A stretch of 64,000 bases of DNA from Silene latifolia (lineage: Eukaryota > Streptophyta > Magnoliopsida > Caryophyllales > Caryophyllaceae). Both the position numbers and the translations under genes were made by a program. The notes beneath the pieces were generated by a model. The model ran no database searches, had not been told where the DNA came from, and saw nothing but the letters and a program-made list of their open reading frames with translations. Shown here one piece after another: positions 1-11,559 of this stretch. The stretch covers positions 86,242,120-86,306,119 of the forward strand of contig NC_133535.1 of NCBI RefSeq assembly GCF_048544455.1. The letters are read 5' to 3'. Numbering within the stretch: the stretch's first letter is position 1; every line of letters starts with the position of its first letter.

Positions 1-932
1 TCAACCTACAATGAGAGAAACACAATCCCCTTTGCAGTTTTATGGACATACACAGAATGATCTTCATCTACCATATAAAAGCCAAATTCAGTAATAGCTT
101 CATGGAATCTGAAATACCATCGTCTAGAATATTGCTTAAGACCATATATAGATCTTTTAAGATGAGACACTTTGCCATCTTCACCTTTTGAGACAAACCC
201 AATAAGTTGATCCATATAGATCTCTTCCTCAAGCGTCCCATTGAGGAAAGCAGTCTTTACATCCATTTGGAACAACTCCAAGTCCAAATGGGCAACTAGA
301 GCTAGCAAGAGGCGAATAGAGGCAAGTCTCACCACAGGAGAAAATGTCTCATCATAGTCTATACCCTCAATTTGGGTAAAACCTTTCGCTACCAATCGGG
401 CCTTGAACTTATCAATTGACCCATCCGCTTTACGTTTTACTTTGAAAACCCATTTGTTCCCAATTGACTTACGATTAGGCGGAAGGTCAACAAGTTCCCA
501 AACTTCATTCCTTGTTATAGAGTCCATCTCATCCTTCATAGCATCCATCCACTCTTTACTATTGGGTGAATCCATAGCTTCTTTAAAAGAAGTAGGCTCA
601 TCGATCTCTGTAATAGCACAAAGGAACGCTGCTCGCTCTTCGATATCAAAATATCTTCAAGGAACTCTCCCTCGTTCACTCTTACGTTCCATACCATTAA
701 GTGAAGAATCTATCCCACTATCTTCTAAAGAAATGGGATCTTGAACTTGAGTACTAATCTCATGTTCTACACTTGAGGGTTGAGGACTTACCTCAATTTC
801 AAGTGGATCTTCACTTATAGGAAAATTTCCATCTTCTTGAATAATGCTACCTGTTACATATTGGTCGCACCCCCCATTTTCCTGTATGAGTTGTGATTGA
901 TAGTTCTGTGATAAACTTGGCTGTGTGACCAA
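1..932 (-). pseudogene. Ty1/copia reverse transcriptase fragment with upstream linker
   Basis: Minus-strand translation gives the N-terminal half of a copia reverse transcriptase (RVT_2). The segment from 575 down to 6 has W-x-DAM-x-DEMDS, then KARLVAKGFTQ, DYDETFSPVV, QMDVKTAFLNG and LKRSIYGLKQ, all standard copia RT blocks. The segment 932-576 is the acidic, poorly conserved integrase-RT linker and joins in frame through the region around 656-576. The frame stops at 6-8, a TAG exactly where the first residue of the catalytic YVDD box should be, so the active site is broken at the window edge. The part above about 870 may instead belong to the plus-strand tail leading into the palindrome. 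The rest of the element lies left of the window. Confidence 0.9.
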
Positions 933-972
933 GTGGGAGGATTGACTCGGTTGTGTGGCCGAGTGGGAGTAT
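933..972 (+). other. Polypurine-tract-like sequence abutting an LTR start
   Basis: Two purine-rich blocks (AAGTGGGAGG just upstream and CGAGTGGGAG at 960-969) sit right before TGTAATTTG at 973. In copia elements a GTGGGAG tract normally precedes the 3' LTR; the intact copia at 28291-28300 has the same arrangement. The tract is on the plus strand although the neighbouring RT fragment is on the minus strand, which points to a rearranged element. Confidence 0.5.
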
Positions 973-1740
973 TGTAATTTGAACGGCCTTTTGATATGGC
1001 TATTGCAAGGAATCTTTTGGAGCTAATATTATGTGAATAATGACTCCCATAATGGTTGTGATTAAGGTGAAATAATATCCCATTAAATTAGTTTTAATGG
1101 CCATTATTTCTCCCTTATTCTCCTCCCCGTAACAGCTCTTTTGGAGCCTTATATATAGTGAGTATTCTGTGAGAATACAACACACTCAATATCACATAAA
1201 CACAGTAACATACAATCATATAAAAGTTACCATTGTTAGAGCTTTTGGATCTTGGGGTGTGAACTATCACCGAGACTCTAGTAGTGTCCGAATCGGGTTT
1301 CGAGGGCAGAAAGTCGGCACTTCGATCTTCCGTACCTATTCCGCTTTAAGGTACGCGTACCTTAAAGCGGAATAGGTACGGAAGATCGAAGTGCCGACTT
1401 TCTGCCCTCGAAACCCGATTCGGACACTACTAGAGTCTCGGTGATAGTTCAAACCCCAAGATCCAAAAGCTCTAACAATGATGACTTTTATATGATTGTA
1501 TGTTACTGTGTTTATGTGATATTGAGTGTGTCGTATTCTCACAGAATACTCACTATATATAAGGCTCCAAAAGAGCTGTTACGGGGAGGAGAATAAGGGA
1601 GAAATAATGGCCATTAAAACTAATTTAATGGGATATTATTTCACCTTAATCACAACCATTATGTGAGTCATTATTCACATAATATTGGCTCCAAAAGATT
1701 CCTTGCAATAGCCATATCAAAAGGCCGTTCAAATTACAAT
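971..1740. repeat. 770-bp near-perfect palindrome: two LTR copies tail to tail
   Basis: The left arm (971-1355) and right arm (1356-1740) are reverse complements with no net indel; the centre is GTACG|CGTAC at 1355/1356. By eye there are under ten mismatches, so the arms are about 98 percent identical. Each arm starts TGTAATTTGAACGG when read inwards and holds a TATATA box (about 1150 in the left arm) followed by a transcript-leader-like stretch, so each is best read as the U3-R part of a copia LTR. Similar short open frames in both arms are by-products of the symmetry. It lies between copia RT and the protease of element E. A fold-back transposon or hairpin MITE is the alternative. Confidence 0.75.
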
Positions 1741-4314
1741 ATCTTCCAATTGGGCTGTGTTTCCTTGCCCTCCTTGCTATTATTTCCATGTTTGACTTGA
1801 CCTTTGAATGGGGATTCCATTTTATTCTTGTCACCTTCCCGGCTATAGTGATCAACCATAATGCATCGCTCAAGTAAGTTGGGAGCTCTCATAGTCTTAT
1901 CAAGATTAAAGGTGATTGTTTCATCACCATCTTCAAGTGTGAGCATCCCATGCTTTACATCAATCACCGCTCCGGCGGTGTGTAGAAATGGTCTTCCTAG
2001 AATGATCGATATATTTGAATCTTCCTCCATATCAACAATAACAAAGTCCACCGGTATGAAAAACTTTCCAATTCTCACGGGCACATCTTCCTATACCCCA
2101 AGTGGTTTCTTTGTTGTTCGGTTCGCCATTTGTATAATCATATTAGTGCACTTGAGTTCTCACACTCTTAGCCTTTTATATATCGAGTATGGCATGACAC
2201 TCACATTTGCACCAAGATCACATAGTGCTTTGTTGATTGTAATGTCACCAATGGTACATGAAATGGAGAAACTTCCCGGATCTTTGAGCTTAGGTGGGGA
2301 ATTCCTTTGAAGTATTGCACTACTTATCTTTGTGAATGCGATGGTCTCCAACTTCCTAATGGACTTCTTCTTGGTAAGGATATCTTTCATGTATTTTGCA
2401 TAGGCTGGCATATGGTTGATCAACTCCGTGAATGGGATGGAAGCCTCTAGGTTCTTCACAATCTCCATGAACATTCCAAGTTGATCATCAAGCTTAGGCT
2501 TGTCTTGGCGACTTGGAAACGGAAGTCTAATCACAATAGGTTCTTTTTCAACCTCTTTGGCCTTCTCTTTATTTCTCTTCTTCAATGAGTCATTGGTAGT
2601 TGGTTCCACTACCCTGGGATTTCTCCTCAATGGTTCCATCACATCTCTTGTCTTGACACTTTCCTCAATAATATCCTCTTCAATTGGCTCCTTAGGTCCC
2701 TCATATCGTGTACCACTCCTCAAGTGAATGGCATTGATGGTTTCATGTCTTGTAGGAGGATTACCTTGAGGAGGTAATTGTCCTTTTTGCCTTTGAATTG
2801 GGAATTTGAATAGGCCAATTGGGATATTTGTGTTTCCAACATCTTGGTATGAGGAAGGATATTGTTGATGGTAGTGTCTTTGGCATGACTATCTCTTTGC
2901 ATTTGAGCAAAGAAGTCTTGTTGGCTCTTTTGCATTTGAAAGATTACTTTTTGAACATCAAAAGCTTGGTCATTGGATTGATTGTAAGAGGGTTGATTTT
3001 GGAATCCTTGGTTTTGGTTGAAAAAGGGTCTTTGAGTAGGATTTCTCATTGGAGGTGGGGTGTATGTTGGTTGAGGATTTTGAACATTTTGGCTTTTATA
3101 TGAGAAGTTTGGGTGAAATTTGGTGATTTTCGTAATAGCTGGAGTAAGGGGTGTCATTCTTGTATGCTTGGAAAGCATTCACTTGCTCATTTGTGCCCCT
3201 ACGCTGTTGTTGATCATGTCCCAAAGTTCCAAAATTCTCACATACTCCATTTGGAATAGAAAATATCGCCACCATGGCATTAACTTGTTGATGTTGCTTG
3301 GGTGATTGAAAGGCTTCATTCATCTTGGCTATGACTTTTTCAAATTTCAAGTTCATTGTGTCAATATGGGAGCTTAGTTGGGCACCCAAATAGGCACTCA
3401 ATTGTATGACGAAGTCCACTTCATGTGTCCCTCACCTAGTAGCTTTTCTTGGCCTACTATATTGAGAGTTTTGAACCGTCATATTCTCTGTCTTTGCCCA
3501 AGTTTGGTTATCATCTACCCCGGTGAATCTTCCATTAGAACCCATGTTGAGTACATTCCTTGAATCTTCATACAACCCATTCCAAAATTGTTGAACTAGA
3601 AACCATTCGCTTAACCCATGATGAGGACAAGAGCGACATGTATCTTTGAATCTTTCCCATGCCTCATATAGAGACTCTTCATCTCTTTGCTTGAACCCGG
3701 TGATTTGGGCTATTAACATGTTGGTTTCCTCCGGAGGGTAGAACTTCTTGTAAAAGGCAAGTGCTAACTTCTTCCATGAATAAATTCGAAGAGTGGCCTT
3801 GTCTAGGCTCTTTAACCATTGCTTTGCTGCTCCGATCATGGAAAAAGGAAACAATACCCATCGAATTTGATCTTAAGTTACCCCCGTTTGGAAAATTGTA
3901 TCACAATAGTCACAAAAAGTCTCCATGTGTAGATGAGGATCCTTACTAGGCATCCCTCCAAATTGACTTCGTTCAACTAATTGTATGAATGCGGATTTGG
4001 CAATTAAATTACCGGTCAAGTGGGGTGGTATTGAGAGTACCATTGGGTAGGTTCTCCTCGGTTGGTACAGAATGAGATGAAAATTTATTCATTGTAGGTT
4101 GATTTTGTGGCTGGTTTTGAATTGGGTTATCCTCTCTTTGTCTTGCAAAAGGGTTGGTAAACTTAACACTATCCGTTTGGATGATATCAATGTCCATAAG
4201 TTCTCCAATGCCCACAATTGTTGAAGTCCCTCTAACGGTTATTCTAATATTTGTCAAAGTTTTCTCGATTTCGAGACCAATACGCAAAAGACCGCCTTGA
4301 GATCTCCTAGACAT
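1741..4314 (-). pseudogene. Athila-like gag-protease of element E, decayed
   Basis: Reading leftwards from an ATG at 4314 (MSRRSQGG), the product is a Ty3/gypsy gag: W-x-KLALAFYKKFYPP, FKQRDEESLYEAWERFK and CPHHGLSEWFLVQQFWNGL around 3780-3560 are the gag core. The zinc knuckle around 3240 has lost cysteines (C-E-N-F and Q-R-R-G in place of the second and last Cys). Protease follows: ALCDLGANVSVMP (aspartate box) near 2190 and IILGRPFLHTAGAVIDV near 1990. There are frameshifts between 4009 and 3854 and in the proline/glutamine-rich stretch 3178-2723, and several stops. At 1740 the element is cut by the palindrome, so RT and integrase are not seen here. Gag is clearly homologous to that of element M (57172-58797). 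Confidence 0.9.
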
Positions 4315-4428
4315 GCAAAAATCAAACAACTAGAAAACAATTAAAACTACCTTGAGGAGTTTGACTTCCCCAAGATTAAGAAAGACACAACTAAAAATAA
4401 CAAATGATAACAACGCAATTGAACACCG

Positions 4429-4446
4429 TCCCCAGCAACGACGCCA
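4429..4446 (-). other. Primer-binding site of element E (tRNA-Asp type)
   Basis: On the minus strand this reads TGGCGTCGTTGCTGGGGA, 16 of 18 matches to the 3' end of plant tRNA-Asp including CCA. It lies 3 nt inside the LTR end at 4450. Both mismatches are C-to-T type changes. Confidence 0.85.
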
Positions 4447-4449
4447 TTT

Positions 4450-6034
4450 TGATTCGGTCGAACATTGTTGTCTTAGCTCCCAATCAAACACTATTTATAT
4501 TCTCAACAAACTACTCTTAGTAGAGCGGTAAGTAAAAGTCGGATCCCAAGGGACGAGTAATGTATTGACTTATCGGTTATAGAAAGCTATGTCTTTGGTG
4601 TCACAATTTGGATTAAGGTTGAGATTTGTAATCTAAACTACTTAACAAATGCAAAGTAAATAAATGAAAGAAAAGCAAAGTAAGGAAATGGGGTTTCTAA
4701 ACAATTGAGTAAAACACTAGGGTGTCATGGGTTCATAGGGGAATCATGATGAGATCACATAAATAAGTTTCATAGATGCAAGCAATTTATTGTTGTAATG
4801 GAATCGAGTTAGTTTATATCTTACAGTTCCTAGAGAGTTTTGGGTCTCGGAGCCGAGTTGGTCAAGACTTTACAACACCTAAAACGACTTAATTCTCTCT
4901 ATTCAACTATATGCATGGTTTAACAAGCCTTGAGTTGGTTTATGTCTTACAAGTCTTGTTGAAAGGATAAGAGAATCATGCTAGGTTGTCAATCAAGCAT
5001 TTCATCAAGCATATCATGTGCATAAGATGAAACTACAATAAGCAAGAATTCATATGGACTTATTAATTAAAGCTCTACCCCATGATTAACTACCCTAATC
5101 CCCCATTAACCCTAGTTAAAGAACTACTCACTCATTATCATGGTGAACCTGCTAATAATGGTGTCAATCATCTTAACAAGTCTAAACATGATGAAGGAGT
5201 AAAATAATAAACAAGGATTAAGTAAAGAGTAAAGAAATTGTACTAACTTAGGATGATCAAATAGAAAGCAAAGAATAATAAAACAAAACTTGATTGATGA
5301 TGAAAAGTTGTCAATTCTCCAATAATCCCAAATAATATTCAAATTACCCAACTAGATCTAGAATACTTGAACAATAATTAAGGAAAGATTAAGATATAAT
5401 TAAGATTGAATTGTGTAATTGAATTGTATTAATCTACTAAATAACTTGAATTAATCTTAGATAACATTATTTTTACTTGCTAATATAAGGAATTATTTAT
5501 AATAAGTACTAGTATTAGGTTAACTAAGGGCTTAAATGACGATTAAGCCCCTTAAATGTAGTCTAATGCCTTGCAAGTCCTACTATAGGACGCACGACCT
5601 GCCCTTGTTAGACGATCATCTTGCCTGGAAGGACGCCCGAAATGAGCTTGGGGACCCTCGCCTTTCTCTTAGGGACGCCCGGACTGTTTCTGGGACGCCC
5701 GTCTTAGAGGGCAGTTTTGCTTCTTCTTCATCATAATCCGTGGGGATCATTGAGGACTCATGAGAGTCCTTCATCATTGCCCATATACTTATTTTATTGA
5801 CTTAGGCCTTTAGTATTGGTCTCCTCTTTGTTGCTTGGTCGTTAGATGCGATCAATTTAGCTCCGTTTTGCTCCATGTAAGCAAGGCTAGCACTCCTCTC
5901 CTACCAAGGGCACAAAACCTCATAGAATACGCAATATAGGAAGCTAAAGATAAGAAACGACCCTAATGCATGCTAGAAAGCATAGGAACGAGGCTACTTA
6001 AGGGACTAAATGTGCGTAAATATGAGTCACATCA
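4450..6034 (-). repeat. 5' LTR of Athila-like element E
   Basis: This is bounded by TGATTCGG... at 4450 and ...GTCACATCA at 6034, the reverse complement of the TGATGTGAC start shared by the LTRs of M and P. It shares several blocks with them (GTCGGATCCCAAGGGAC near 4540, CACTAGGGTGTCATGG near 4720) but is clearly diverged. A TATA box on the minus strand lies at 5494-5501 (TATAAATA). An array of GACGCCCG-type motifs lies upstream of it at 5590-5715. The matching 3' LTR is outside the window, so no target duplication can be tested. Confidence 0.85.
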
Positions 6035-6470
6035 CTATTTCACCCTCCTTTATCCACAATACCCACCAATCACAAATTCATCCATAATTCCATAAACTCC
6101 ATCTACATCCACCCTCATCACCATAAGACCATCACCTATTCCCGTCATTCTCATCTGCACAATTAACCCATCACCATTGCCATCCTCTTCGTCAAAAACC
6201 CGACATCGGAATTCGTCTACTGCAGCCCAGTTTCAACCACCGCTACTTGGTGCTCCTTCGTGCTCCACCTCATCTCAGTAACCTGCCGCAGCCGATGGTC
6301 GGGCCAATCAATTTGTCACCACGAGCATCCCACCTTTCTACTGCCTCGGTTCTGCTCACTTTCGAGTAGCCCGGATTAGAGCATTGAGCCGTCTGGTATA
6401 ACGTGATCAGCCATGGCGTAACTCGACTTTGGCCGGTGCAAATGAAAGATGGTCGGTGTATTTTTTGTTA
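6035..6470. other. Unassigned CACC-rich segment between elements E and F
   Basis: This stretch is richer in C and less repetitive in feel than its surroundings (many CCACC, CATC and CTGCCGCAGC words). It has no long open frame and no recognisable domain. It may be the outer part of the F LTR, the target into which E inserted, or a captured host fragment. I cannot decide from sequence alone. Confidence 0.4.
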
Positions 6471-7834
6471 CAATTTATGTTGAACTTTGACCGATTGTCA
6501 TGTGTTATATGGTCTTAGACTCTTAGTTGTGCTGGAATTTTTGTTTAGAGTGTTTAGTGGGCCATTGGACTTATTATAGGTCATTTGTAGTGTTTATTGG
6601 GTCCATATATTCAACAAATACTCTCAAAACGAAGAGAGCCCCAATTTTCATAATTTATTTGGGGTTCTAGTCTTATTTCTCTCCAAAAAAATCTCTCTTT
6701 AAATTAATTAGTAGTAGGTTAATTAGTATTTAAGCTTTAATCTTTTGGGTATGTAAGAGTAGATCTACCTTCTTTATGCATATTTCTCTCAATTATTGGT
6801 AATTTGGTATTAATTTCTTAACTCAATCCTTTTCTCATTGTTATTTCAATTATTGTTATATTTATTAGATTAGTTTAAAGTTCATGTCTTTATTGTCTTA
6901 TTATATTTTGTTTCATGTTTAGAGTGATTATAAGTGTGTTTTGAATTAGATTAGTAATAGTTAAAAGTTGTCACCTTTATTATTAATTATGCTTAATTTT
7001 ATGTTTGGAATAATTATAAATGTGTCTTATGTTGGATTAAATATGATTAGTGAGTAGTATTTTCATTAGGATTCGATTTAACCCCGACATGTATAAGTTA
7101 CTTGATTAAATTCCATTTTCATTAGTTGTTGGAGTGTTGGTTAAGGAAGATTGGAGGATTTGACTTGTTATAGTCTTATTTGTTGTTGGTGATTGATTTT
7201 TGACCCTTGACCATTAGGGAGAACCAGTTAGGTTGAGAGTGTGACCACCTCATTTGGACTAGTTGTCGGCCTAGGTTGAACCCGAGAGGGAGAACCGAGG
7301 GAGGGTACCATCAATCTTGAGTTTGAAATCGACCCTCGAGAGAGGGAGTGGGATGACTTGGAGGCCAACGTGGGTTTAATAACCTTGACCAATACTCGGG
7401 TATTGAATTAGGGAGTCCGAGTCACGAACCTGGGAGGGAGGTGAGTCGGGGATACTAGTGTCCTATTATGAGCCCGAGGGGGAGTTAGTAGGCGAATTCG
7501 AGGTGTTTCCCCTTAACACGTCTCCTTCATAACTAATTGACGGATTTATGATAGTAAATGAACATGTTGGCGGAGAAAATCTGATCCTAGGCCTTTCTTT
7601 ATTGCTTAGACCATTATTATTTCTATTGCTTGCTTTCTTACTTTAGTTGTCTTAGTAGTTATTAATTTAGTTAATTAGTTTAATATCAACCAATTTCTTG
7701 ATTCACGTAGCTAACTTATAATCTAAGACAAAACTAGTAATCGACCTTGATCTCTTTGTGGTTCGACCTCGACTACCTTACTACATTAGTTGAGAATTGT
7801 TTGATTGGGGGGGGTACAACAATTCTGACTATCA
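6471..7834 (+). repeat. Probable 5' LTR of Athila-like element F (start uncertain)
   Basis: The right end is well defined: ...GACTATCA at 7834, 3 nt before a tRNA-Asp primer-binding site. The last part (GTTCGACCTCGACTACC, GAATTGTTTGATTGGG) matches the ends of the E and M LTRs. A possible TATA-like CATATATTC lies near 6605. The left end is not resolved; I place it near TGTTGAACTTTG only tentatively. The middle (7250-7500) carries degenerate GAGRGGGAG words. Confidence 0.6.
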
Positions 7835-7837
7835 AAA

Positions 7838-7855
7838 TGGCGCCGTTGCCGGGGA
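7838..7855 (+). other. Primer-binding site of element F (tRNA-Asp)
   Basis: TGGCGCCGTTGCCGGGGA is a full 18-nt match to the 3' end of tRNA-Asp, starting 3 nt after the LTR end. It fixes F as a plus-strand Athila-type element. Confidence 0.92.
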
Positions 7856-8006
7856 GATCAACGGATTGATATTAGTTTAGTCTTAGGTTTGTTTGACTAC
7901 GTATTTGTTACTTAACTTGTTACTTGTTCCATGTTACTTAAGTGTTGTAGTACTTGTTTTCTTGTGACTTGTCTCTTATTTATCACTTCTTTGAGCACAC
8001 ATAACA

Positions 8007-8996
8007 ATGTCTTGCATACGCGATCATTGTACACCAAACCTTACTCATATTAACCGGCCTATTAATATTTGGATTGTCAAAGTTGATTATGAGTTTGATA
8101 TAGATCTTATTGAGTTGATTCGGTAAGATGTCTTTTGTGGTTTAGAGAGCGATGAAGCAATTGACCATTTAGAGACTTTTGAGGCGATTTGTGATCTTGT
8201 TAAGGAGAGATTATTGGACTAAACCACTAAACTCTTACTTTTTCCCTTTAGTCTTAAGGGTGAAGCTAAGAGATGGTTATATTCTCACCCTTCAAGTATC
8301 TTTTGCACTTGGGATGAGTTAGCTCAAGCCTTTTTAAACAAGTTTTACCCTCCCTCTAAAACCGCCTTTAGGAAACTTGAAATTTATAATTTTCGACAAG
8401 GCGAGTTTAAGACCTTGAGTGAGACTTGGGATAGGTTTAAGGGTTTATTGAGAGCTTGTCCCCATCATGGTATTTCACCTTGCCAAATCATGCTTATTTT
8501 CTTTGATAATTTGCTTCCTTCTCTTAGAAACTTTGTAACTATATCATCCGGAGTTGGGGCATTTGATTAGTTGAGCGTTGATAAGGCTAAGGATTTAATT
8601 GAGAACATATCTCGTATCGATAAGCATCAGAATTCTTTTTGGGCTACATTTGAGAGGGGACCACGAAGTAGTGTTAAACGTAATGATTATTCTTTGTTTG
8701 ATGCTATAAGTGGAAATGTGGACTTCACGTCTCCTATGGATGTGCCTTATGTTCATGATCACCATGTTCCTCTTTCCCCCATGGATGTGGAATCTATGCA
8801 CGAGTTAACATTGTCTTATGAATCTTGTTGTGATGACGCTAATTCTTGCCTTTCTTATGCATCTCCACCACTTGTGAATTTGAATGTGATGAATAATGTT
8901 AATGATGATATGCATGCCTTTGACCCTTCTTTTGTACCACCTAACCCTTTTCCAAGAGAGCTTCACACCCCTTATTCCAATCTACACCTCACTTAG
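8007..8996 (+). pseudogene. Gag of Athila-like element F, with stops
   Basis: From an ATG at 8007 one frame gives a gag with the family blocks FLNKFYPPSKTA, ETWDRFKGLLRACPHHGIS and LPSLRNFVT, aligning with gag of M and E. In-frame stops interrupt it near 8126, 8219 and 8567. After the last stop the frame stays open from 8571 to 8996, a low-complexity, acidic, Asp/Pro/Ser-rich tail without a visible zinc knuckle. The usual product would be the capsid/nucleocapsid polyprotein that packages element RNA; this copy cannot make it. No protease or pol follows, so F is internally deleted as well as decayed. Confidence 0.8.
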
Positions 8997-9034
8997 TGAA
9001 TGTTGTTGATGATTGTGAGTTGGAAAGGGTGAAA

Positions 9035-9073
<39 letters not shown>

Positions 9074-9655
9074 CGGTTGAATGAGCCAAATAATGTTCTT
9101 AGTGAAAGTTTTGAGGAATTTGGTTTGTGTGAGTTTGAGAGAGTGTCTTTTGAGGTGGACTATACGGTAGTGAAGAAGGAGTTGATTAAAGAATGTTTTG
9201 AGGAAAGTTGTATTTTCAATGATTCTTGGGATAAAGAGAGTTTGCAAATATTTAATAAAAGGCTTGAGGTTAGATGGGATGATGATGATGTGGACTCTTT
9301 AGGATAACCCATTTTTGAGAGATTCGTTGAAGAAACTTTTGATATTATCCCTCTTATCATGAATGACTCTCTTACTTCCATTGATTGTCTTTCCCTTGAC
9401 CTTCTTGCCCCTTGTTATGAATTCATGATTATTGATGAGGATTGGGAGGATCCTATCAAAGAGTTGTCACTTGAGGATACTGTGATTGAGGTGTTAGAAG
9501 ATGAGAATGACAAGGAAAGTTTCATTGTTGAATTTGAGAGCTTTAACCCTCTTTACATGGTATTAGAACCAAGTGATAAGACATGGAGTGACTATGAGGT
9601 ATTTGGTGTGCGCATTGTTTCTCACAAGTCGCTTTTTAGCCTTCTTACCTCTTAA
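8996..9655 (+). pseudogene. Acidic open frames downstream of F gag
   Basis: Two open stretches (8996-9307 and 9359-9655) encode very acidic sequence, including a run of Asp from a GAT microsatellite, and Glu/Asp-rich blocks such as VIEVLEDENDKESF. They show no protease, RT or integrase motif. Position suggests remnants of the gag-protease linker or of a family-specific ORF. I do not recognise a function. Confidence 0.45.
9039..9073 (+). repeat. GAT trinucleotide microsatellite
   Basis: An uninterrupted GAT run of roughly eleven units lies inside the acidic open frame of element F and encodes a poly-Asp tract. Confidence 0.95.
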
Positions 9656-10675
9656 GGTTTCTATTTGTGATGCTTGTTGCTTTGGATTTCATATGCCCAC
9701 TTTTGTGAGGATTAGTCCACCTCATTTGACAAGCTAATGAGATCTTTGACGGGATTTTAAAATGACTTACGTGTTTGATATATTTTGTTATACATATTTT
9801 CTTTGCTTTGTTTTGTGTTTGTTTGGTTTTAATGTGTGTAGGTATGATTTGTGAACTCCAAGAACCAACAAGATGATGGTGAGTTGACATAGAAGCACCA
9901 ATATCACTTCACCTAGTGGAATGGCCGAAATTGAGTTTGAAACGGTAAAATTCTTCACTTACCTTCTCTTTTTGTCCTCCCTTATTCTTAGACATTGGGA
10001 ACAATGTCAAGTTCAAGTGTGGGGAGGTTTGTTGTTGTTGGTTATGGAGTAGTTGTGTTGGATTGTGTATGGATATTGGTGGTGTTAGTATTGTGTATAT
10101 GTGTTGTGAAGTTGGAGTGGATAGTAATTTGGTGGTGTTTTTGTTGTGGACATGTTTATTGTATTTGTTTATATTCTTTACCTTTGTGACATGTCTTGCG
10201 TTGTGTTTTATTTTCCCTAAATTTTTGAAAATATCTAAAAATTTGAAAATTCTTTGGAAAATGCCTAATTTGGAGACTTGACAAGCATGTATAGGCCGAT
10301 GTAGATACTCTTTTTGCTTAGCACTTTGCCTATTAAGATATACTTTAGACACCCTTTGTTGTGTAATTTTAGTGTTGTTTCGATCCGTTTCCTAAGGCCT
10401 AGTCAAGGGCGTTAATTTGACCACTATGTTCACCCCCGTGATGTGATAATTCCTTGGTGATCGGCTTCCTAGGCGACTTTTAAGACCATGCAACCATCCT
10501 ACTATCCTTGTTTACCATCCATATCATTTTACCAAAGGGAATGAGCTAATACAATTGTCAAAGTTGAGTTCAATGTGCCAATGAAAGCCAAAAGTTTGCT
10601 ATTTTGTCGAGTTACCAAAAGTACCCTCGCTAGATATGGGGTCACTTCTTTTGCCAAAGTGCTTAATGTCAAATG
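9656..10675 (+). mobile_element. 3' internal non-coding region of element F, truncated by a LINE
   Basis: No gene is seen. Blocks here match the 3' non-coding region of element P: GTGTGGGGAGG near 10020, a TTTGAAAAT-rich stretch near 10220, GCCTAGTCAAGGG near 10398 and CCCCGTGATG near 10434 (P: 40820-40870). The region ends abruptly at the poly(T) of the LINE at 10676, before any polypurine tract or 3' LTR; the remainder of F should lie right of this window. Confidence 0.75.
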
Positions 10676-10685
10676 TTTTTTTTTT
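10676..10685 (-). other. Poly(A) tail of the LINE
   Basis: Ten T residues on the plus strand mark the 3' end of the minus-strand LINE and the point where it entered element F. The tail is short. I did not resolve a target duplication because the other end is outside the window. Confidence 0.65.
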
Positions 10686-11559
10686 ACAATCGGGTTAACA
10701 AGATCTACATTTTAATAGCACGCTTAGCTAATCTATGAGCGGCTTTATTAAAAATTCTAGAAACATAAACAAAATAAATACAATGAAAATAAGCAGTTAG
10801 ATCGGTTAGATCGTCGGTAGTATTCCTAGTCCAATGTTTGAGTTGAGAAAACTATAGGACTTGGGCAAGAACCTGTAGACAATCAGATAAAATGTTAATA
10901 TGAAGTATGTTGCGAGAGAGCACCCACTTTAAGGCTTCCCTAATTGGCAAAGCTTCTGCTTGTTCAGCATTCTCACCAATTCCCTTGATACAGAATTCAG
11001 AAACAACATCATTATCAAAAATGATACACCCACCAAACCCAGCAACAAGCTCCTTAGACCACGCGGCATCCACATAAATATTAGACCGAGAGCAGGTCAC
11101 ATAACTCTGAATCAAAGGAAAGGGTGCTTCATTCCTAAGTTTAGTCAAGTCTTCCTCCATAGGTCTTTGGAAAACTATGGACCCCGGTTTCCCATTTTCA
11201 ATAGAAAGGGCTAAGTTAAGGAATCTTGATATAAAAAGATAGCACCAATAGGGGAACACTCGGTATTATCAAAGATCTTTCTGCACCTTACCACCCAAAT
11301 AGTCCAAAAAGTACTCAAAAAAGAGAGGTAAGCCTCTTGCTTATTATTAGCTTTAAACATCACAGAAAGCTAATTGCAAACCCAAGTCAGGAGGCTCAAA
11401 TTATCCCCTGATTGTGCCCGAATCCCCAGAAGACTTCCAGCCCAAACTCTATTAGCAAATGAACAATCACGGAAAAGGTGGTCAGGTGATTCCGCTTCTT
11501 GGGAATCACAAAGCACGCAAGTAAAAGGGCCATCAAAACCCCTCTTTAAGAATCGTTCC
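10686..11559 (-). pseudogene. LINE 3' part: zf-RVT knuckle and RNase H
   Basis: Reading leftwards from 11559, FLKRGFDGPFTCVLCDSQEA and then ESPDHLFRDC supply the Cys-x2-Cys and His/Cys pairs of the zf-RVT domain found after plant L1 reverse transcriptases. At about 11055-10852 follows an RNase H domain: YVDAAW (first Asp), GFGGCIIFDN, AEALPIREALKWV (Glu) and LSDCLQV (second Asp). RNase H at this place is common in plant L1 elements. A stop near 11369 and a frame change separate the two parts. The last ~170 bp before the poly(A) look like 3' UTR. Confidence 0.88.

Noticed and set aside
1169-1542. Two nearly identical 68-residue open frames on opposite strands
   Set aside because: They are the same frame read from both arms of the palindrome and lie in LTR-like sequence; no protein evidence.
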